Source: an uncultured Campylobacter sp.
Lineage (GTDB): Bacteria; Campylobacterota; Campylobacteria; Campylobacterales; Campylobacteraceae
Direction: 5' to 3'
DNA length: 10,021 nucleotides
NCBI RefSeq assembly: GCF_938045405.1
Contig: NZ_CALIMW010000170.1
Coordinates: 1 to 10,021, forward strand
Made by a program: the position numbers and the translations under genes. The notes under the pieces are model-generated. The model had not been told where the DNA came from, ran no database searches, and saw only the letters and a list, made by a program, of their open reading frames with translations. Of the stretch, positions 6,586-10,021 are shown piece after piece. The stretch's first letter is position 1, and each line of letters starts with the position of its first letter.

Positions 6586-6614
6586 ATTTTATATTAAATC
6601 TTTATGTAAGTCAA
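6586..6614 (-). promoter_or_regulatory. Predicted sigma-70 promoter of the fcc-like operon
   Basis: On the minus strand TTGACT (6614-6609) and TAAAAT (6591-6586) are separated by 17 bp. This gives an unusually good -35 box for Campylobacter. TATAAA overlapping the -10 by two bases is an alternative register. Transcription would begin near 6579, giving a leader of about 43 bases with AAAGGGG before the ATG at 6536. Confidence 0.6.
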
Positions 6615-6627
6615 ATGTTATTTAGTA

Positions 6628-6633
6628 TATAAT
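6628..6633 (+). promoter_or_regulatory. Predicted -10 box of the LysR gene
   Basis: A perfect TATAAT, preceded by TTAGTA, lies 43 bases before the LysR-family ATG. No good -35 box is present. It is only 14 bp from the outward -35 box of the fccA promoter, so RNA polymerase binding at the two sites would interfere. The LysR start at 6677 has AAGGGG at 6665-6670 as ribosome site. Confidence 0.5.
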
Positions 6634-6676
6634 TTAATAGCTAAAGGCTATAAAATTTCAACCGAAGGGGCAAAAA

Positions 6677-7588
6677 ATGAGCCTGCGACATATGGAATTT
6701 GCGGTAAAAATTTCGGAGCTTAAAAGCTTTACAAAAGCGGCGAGCGAGCTTGGAATCGCGCAGCCGTCGCTTTCAAAGAGCATTATGCTTTTAGAAAAGG
6801 AGCTCGGGATCGAAATTTTTGATAGAAAAAACGGCCTTGAGCTTACATACGCGGGCGAAATTTACATCGCCAGAGCGAAAAATATGCTTAGGCTCAATAG
6901 GGAGTTAAATAACGAAATCCGCGGGCTTTCGTCGATCAAGACGGGCAAGCTCGTAATCGGCGCGACCTCGACCAGCTTTAAATTTATCGAAAAGATCATC
7001 GCGATGTTTTACAGCAGATTTTCCAAAGCCGACATCAGGGTTGTGCACGCTCACTCCGAACCCGCGCTCATCGAGATGCTAAAAAGCGGCGAGCTTGATA
7101 TCGTCTATGCCGCGCACTTCGGCGAGCTTTCTGTGGAGGGGCTTGAGTGCGAGTTTATAAAAAAGCGCAGGCTGCTTCTAAGCGTCTGCTCCTCCCATCC
7201 CGCCGTTTCGCGAGCGAGTATAAATTCTACTGAGAAATACCCTAAAATCGCACTTGGCGAGTTCAAATCCGATAAATTTGCAATCAGCAGTAAAATTTTA
7301 AAAAGCGAGTCGAATTTCAAAAAGATCTTCGAAAAAGCGGGCTTTACGCCTCAAATTTTTTGCGATACCTCCTATTTTTACGTGGCTAACGCGATGGTCG
7401 CGGCTGGGCTTTGCGTGAGCTTCAGCTTCGCGCGGTACATTTTTGAGACGCAAAAGGACTACATCACGCTCTTTGATGTCGCGGATGAGCCGCTTTTGGA
7501 CGTATCATTTTCGGTCGTGTATAAAAAACCCTCCAAGCTCGCAAAGGAATTTATAAAGATGATAAAAGCAGGCAAAAGCAGCGAATAA
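6677..7588 (+). CDS. LysR-type transcriptional regulator, divergent from the fcc-like operon
   Basis: DNA-binding regulator of 303 residues, the usual LysR-family length. The winged helix-turn-helix occupies roughly residues 5-60 and carries the signature FTKAASELGIAQPSLSKSI followed by LEKELGIEIFDR. A linker helix (~60-88) leads to GKLVIGATST, the usual entry into the periplasmic-binding-protein-like effector domain (~90-300). The gene faces away from fccA across 140 bp, the classical arrangement in which such a regulator controls both itself and the neighbouring operon. The effector may therefore be the reductase substrate or product. The ATG at 6677 is supported by AAGGGG six bases upstream; M6 is a less likely start. 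No specific subfamily could be assigned, and the inferred target rests on position alone. Confidence 0.9.
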   Translation: MSLRHMEFAVKISELKSFTKAASELGIAQPSLSKSIMLLEKELGIEIFDRKNGLELTYAGEIYIARAKNMLRLNRELNNEIRGLSSIKTGKLVIGATSTSFKFIEKIIAMFYSRFSKADIRVVHAHSEPALIEMLKSGELDIVYAAHFGELSVEGLECEFIKKRRLLLSVCSSHPAVSRASINSTEKYPKIALGEFKSDKFAISSKILKSESNFKKIFEKAGFTPQIFCDTSYFYVANAMVAAGLCVSFSFARYIFETQKDYITLFDVADEPLLDVSFSVVYKKPSKLAKEFIKMIKAGKSSE

Positions 7589-7608
7589 GGCGGTCTGCGG
7601 CGCGCAAA

Positions 7609-7689
7609 TTTAAATTTAATAACGCGCCGCAAGGGTTTAAATTTAAAAATGCGCTGCATAGGTTTAAATTTAATAGCATGCTTCGAGAC
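7609..7689. repeat. Three-copy degenerate 27-bp tandem repeat (block 1)
   Basis: Units start at 7609, 7636 and 7663, exactly 27 bp apart, each beginning TTTAAATTTAA and continuing with a GC-rich half such as CGCGCCGCAAGGG or GCGCTGCATAGG. The third copy diverges in its second half. The block starts about 20 bp after the LysR stop. In reverse complement the units resemble those of block 2 (for example GCGGCGCG followed by AAATTT). Confidence 0.7.
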
Positions 7690-7711
7690 GCTGCGCCAAA
7701 ACCCCACTTTA

Positions 7712-7890
7712 AAATTTATCCCGCAATCTTGCTCATTAAATTTCGGCTCGTAACTTGCTTGACCGAAATTTCATCTCAAATTTTATCTCGCGCTCTAATC
7801 GGTTAAATTTTATCTCGCGCCATGCCGTGCTAAATTTAATCTCGCGGCGCGCTAGGCTAAATTTTCATTCGCCGCGGCTGCGTAAATTTA
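7712..7890. repeat. Degenerate ~27-bp tandem repeat (block 2)
   Basis: AAATTT-initiated units start at 7778, 7805, 7832, 7859 and 7884 (spacing 27, 27, 27, 25). The best-kept text is AAATTTTATCTCGCGC. Looser copies begin at 7712, 7738 and 7766. Units touch each other with no unique spacers. Because 27 is a multiple of three, a chance frame through them encodes a nine-residue repeat (NFISR-type), but there is no ATG or ribosome site, so I do not call a gene. The orientation is opposite to that of block 1. Confidence 0.7.
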
Positions 7891-7920
7891 CGGTACGCTC
7901 TTTCTATAAAATTTTATCTG

Positions 7921-7973
7921 CAAGCGGTGCAAAGAGGCTCTTTTAATACTTTCGGCTCTTTGGCTACCGCTTG
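7921..7973 (-). terminator. Long hairpin after the exporter gene, possible terminator
   Basis: CAAGCGGT (7921-7928) pairs with ACCGCTTG (7966-7973), and inside it CAAAGAG (7930-7936) pairs with CTCTTTG (7956-7962). A second AAAGAG/CTCTTT pairing inside the loop (7931-7942) could compete. It starts one base beyond the minus-strand stop codon at 7975-7977. No uninterrupted T-run follows on the minus strand (CAGATAAAATTTTAT), so it may protect the 3' end rather than stop transcription alone. Confidence 0.5.
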
Positions 7974-7974
7974 A

Positions 7975-10021
7975 TTAGCTTTTCTTACTTGCCGCCAAAA
8001 CTTGCGCCAAGATCGCTGCTAGCGCGATATTTAGGCTGACGCAGAGTCCAAACAGCGCCACGGCCTTAGTGGAGCTGAAAGCGAGCGTAAAAAAAGAGAT
8101 TATGCTGGTTAAAGACGCGAGCGTGATGCCGAAAATTTTATCGCTAAGCGCCATTTTATCGTTGTTTGCAAAGATCATATAATCTATCCCCACAGCGCCT
8201 GATAGGATCAGCGCAAAGATCGCAAAAATATTCACGCTCACGCCGAATGCGCTAAGCAGGGCAAGCACGGCTAAATTTGTCGCAAAAACGCAGATGACGA
8301 TCAGCCACGCCGTCCGCGCACCGAAAAACGCCCACAGCAGTGCGAGCGCAAGGGCGTATGCGGCGCATTTTAGATACAGGGCGTTGATTTTGATCTGCGA
8401 AAACGCCTCGCTTATGGCGCTTCGCATGTTTAGATGCAGCGCGCCCATCTGCGCGGCAAGCTCGCTTACGGCTGCTTTATCGCGCACGCCGCGCAAAAAA
8501 GCGATATGCGGATCGATGCTCGGCATCGCGGCAAAAAGAACGGAGCTTCTAGCTTGCTCGTAGCTTAAAATGGGCGCATCCGCGATCTTGGCAAAGTTCG
8601 CGTCCACGAGCTCGCGGCTAAGCCCGAGATTTAAAAATGCGCTTCTATCGTAGTTTGCAAAGGACTGCTTGATAAAGCTCTGCGTGGCGGGATCCAAAAT
8701 CGGCGCGCCGGTGTATGAGTCTGCAAGACCGCGCGCTACGGCCTCTTTGGCTACCGCGCTTGCATCGTTGCCCACGATAAGATCGAAGCTGGACCCTCCG
8801 ATGCTTGCGAGCTTGGCGCTCATCGCGATAAGGTTTTTATCTAAGCTCGCGTATTCGCTGACGTCGTCCTTAAGCTCCATCCTGAAATACAAAAACGCAA
8901 GCACCGCCGCGCAAACGATGGCGAGCGCTTTGAGGCTTAGGTTTATCTTGCAAAGCGCCTTCGCGTAGAGTTCAAGAGCTTTTGCAAAGATCGGGGCGGG
9001 GCGAAATTCCGCCCCTTCAAGAAGCAGCGGCAGGGCGAAGTAACTAAAACAAAACGCCCCCGCAAGTGCGGCTATGGCAAAGATCGCGATCTCTTTTAGG
9101 AGAAAAAACGGGCTAAATAAAAATACGAAGTAGCCTCCTGCGGTGATGAAAAAGCCTAGAAGCAGGATGTTTCGCATGCTTTTTATCGAGCGAGCCTCTA
9201 TGCGGCGCGAGATGTTTGCGCCGAGCCAGTGCACCGCGTAATCCAGCATCAGCCCGATTAGGCTCGTCGAAACCACGGCGCTTAGGATGTGGATCGAGCC
9301 GCGGATCGCCATCGTAGCCGCTACGCCGCAGGCAAGCCCGAAAAGCGCAGGCAGCAGCAGGCAGAAGATCCGTACGCGCGAAAATGCCGCCAGCAGCAGC
9401 GCCGCGCACAGGCTAAGCGATACGGCGCCCGCTATGGAGCTCTCGCGCACGCCCGCGCTTTTACCCAATGCGCTAAAAAGGGCGGTGCCCGAGATTAAAA
9501 TTTCGCTCTTTTGCGCCTCGCGCACCAGTGCGCTAAGCGCGTCGTCGTTTGCTTTCGGAGCGAGTTTGGCCGTAGCGAGGTAGTGCGGCGCGCCGTCAAT
9601 GGTCGCGATGAAGCGGTTTTGCGCAGGATCGAGCTTGATAGCGCCGCGAGCGCCGAGGCGCGAGTGAAGGCTAAGCGAGAAAAAGTCCTGCGAGAGGCTA
9701 AGCGGACGAAATTTTGAATAAAGCTCACGCGCGCTACGCTCAAAAAAGGCCTGCGGATCGTTTTTTAAAAGCTCCACGCTCGCATCATCGAGTATCGCGG
9801 GCGCAAAACGCGCAAGCTCGCTCTGATACACGCTCGCGTCCTTGACTTCGTAGATTATGCTCTCAAAAAGCCCGCTTTTTTGCATATCTGCAATGAACGC
9901 GTCAAAGCTCGCCCTCTCCGCGCTTGCGACGATGATTTGCCGCGCAATCTCGCGGTTGAAATCCTCGACGCTCTGTTTCTGCTCGCCCGAAATTTCGTAC
10001 AACTTATCCGCCAACTTTTGT
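7975..10021 (-). CDS. RND/MMPL-type membrane exporter, N-terminus beyond window edge
   Basis: Inner-membrane exporter of the RND superfamily, closest in feel to the 'predicted exporter' group (COG4258-like) found with aryl-polyene and other fatty-acid-like clusters. The frame is open to the right edge; the first in-frame initiator, a TTG at 10014, lies inside the first periplasmic domain, so the start and TM1 are missing. About 681 residues are visible. Counting from that TTG: periplasmic domain to ~190; TM2-TM6 near 194-211, 215-237, 243-263, 280-301 and 303-333; TM7 at 360-377; second periplasmic domain 378-545; TM8-TM12 near 547-564, 568-590, 594-616, 626-648 and 650-674. The pseudo-repeat GLMLDYAVH (D258) in TM4 and GIDYMIF (D611) in TM10 carries the membrane Asp expected for proton coupling. 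It is the last gene of a leftward unit. Substrate unknown; lipids, polyenes or hopanoids are possible. Confidence 0.85.
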   Translation of the reverse strand, partial: QKLADKLYEISGEQKQSVEDFNREIARQIIVASAERASFDAFIADMQKSGLFESIIYEVKDASVYQSELARFAPAILDDASVELLKNDPQAFFERSARELYSKFRPLSLSQDFFSLSLHSRLGARGAIKLDPAQNRFIATIDGAPHYLATAKLAPKANDDALSALVREAQKSEILISGTALFSALGKSAGVRESSIAGAVSLSLCAALLLAAFSRVRIFCLLLPALFGLACGVAATMAIRGSIHILSAVVSTSLIGLMLDYAVHWLGANISRRIEARSIKSMRNILLLGFFITAGGYFVFLFSPFFLLKEIAIFAIAALAGAFCFSYFALPLLLEGAEFRPAPIFAKALELYAKALCKINLSLKALAIVCAAVLAFLYFRMELKDDVSEYASLDKNLIAMSAKLASIGGSSFDLIVGNDASAVAKEAVARGLADSYTGAPILDPATQSFIKQSFANYDRSAFLNLGLSRELVDANFAKIADAPILSYEQARSSVLFAAMPSIDPHIAFLRGVRDKAAVSELAAQMGALHLNMRSAISEAFSQIKINALYLKCAAYALALALLWAFFGARTAWLIVICVFATNLAVLALLSAFGVSVNIFAIFALILSGAVGIDYMIFANNDKMALSDKIFGITLASLTSIISFFTLAFSSTKAVALFGLCVSLNIALAAILAQVLAASKKS

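Noticed and set aside
7459..7707. Minus-strand 82-codon frame with IKFKP-type repeats
   Set aside because: It overlaps the end of the LysR gene in antisense and its repeats come from the 27-bp DNA units of block 1.
7609..7890. CRISPR array
   Set aside because: The repeats are contiguous and degenerate with no unique spacers, and no cas gene is near.
7755..7946. 63-codon frame with a nine-residue repeat (NFISR-type)
   Set aside because: It begins at a TTG, has no ribosome site, and its repeat simply mirrors the underlying 27-bp DNA repeat.
9113..9583. Several frames on both strands inside the exporter gene
   Set aside because: They are shadows produced by GC-rich alanine codons in the real frame, with low-complexity Arg/Ala translations.
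9990..10014. TTG at 10014 as the true start of the exporter
   Set aside because: It falls inside the first periplasmic domain, the first membrane helix would be missing, and the frame stays open to the window edge.

Overview
The window looks like chromosomal DNA of a Campylobacter-type Campylobacterota species. The evidence is the abundant AAATTTTA/TAAATTTAA intergenic words, the TATAAT -10 boxes with poor -35 boxes, the OprD-like porin and the Wolinella-type fccABC gene set. Base composition is clearly less AT-rich than C. jejuni and CGC arginine codons dominate most genes, which fits the higher-GC oral group (C. gracilis, C. showae, C. rectus, C. curvus). This species hint is an inference from style, not from a database match.

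Layout. (1) 1-1263, plus strand: the C-terminal two thirds of HtpG (Hsp90), cut by the left window edge. (2) 1264-1709: AT-rich gap with an imperfect hairpin, a likely htpG terminator, and the porin promoter. (3) 1710-3101, plus: an OprD-like outer-membrane porin with its own promoter, strong ribosome-binding site and a strong terminator at 3108-3131. (4) 3102-3814: long gap with hairpins, a possible decayed reading frame, and the minus-strand terminator of the next operon. (5) 6536-3815, minus: a three-gene respiratory operon. It encodes a Tat-exported FAD reductase (FccA-like), a small periplasmic tetrahaem cytochrome c (FccB-like) and a membrane-anchored NapC/NrfH-type tetrahaem quinol dehydrogenase (FccC-like). 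(6) 6677-7588, plus: a divergent LysR-type regulator sharing a 140-bp promoter region with fccA. (7) 7589-7974: a gap made largely of degenerate ~27-bp repeats in two blocks of opposite orientation. (8) 7975 to the right edge, minus: a large RND/MMPL-type exporter whose N-terminus lies outside the window.

How the genes work together. The fcc-like operon reads as a complete periplasmic electron-transfer chain: menaquinol, then the membrane tetrahaem protein, then the soluble tetrahaem protein, then the FAD reductase, then an unsaturated organic acid. The LysR protein next door is the obvious candidate sensor of that substrate. The FAD subunit keeps the proton-donor arginine and two substrate-binding residues of fumarate reductases. 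It appears to have lost the residues that match His365, Glu378 and Arg381 of Shewanella flavocytochrome c3, so its substrate may not be fumarate. This is the most interesting part of the window. The porin and the exporter show no sequence-level link to the operon. No tRNA, rRNA, insertion sequence, CRISPR array or prophage is visible.
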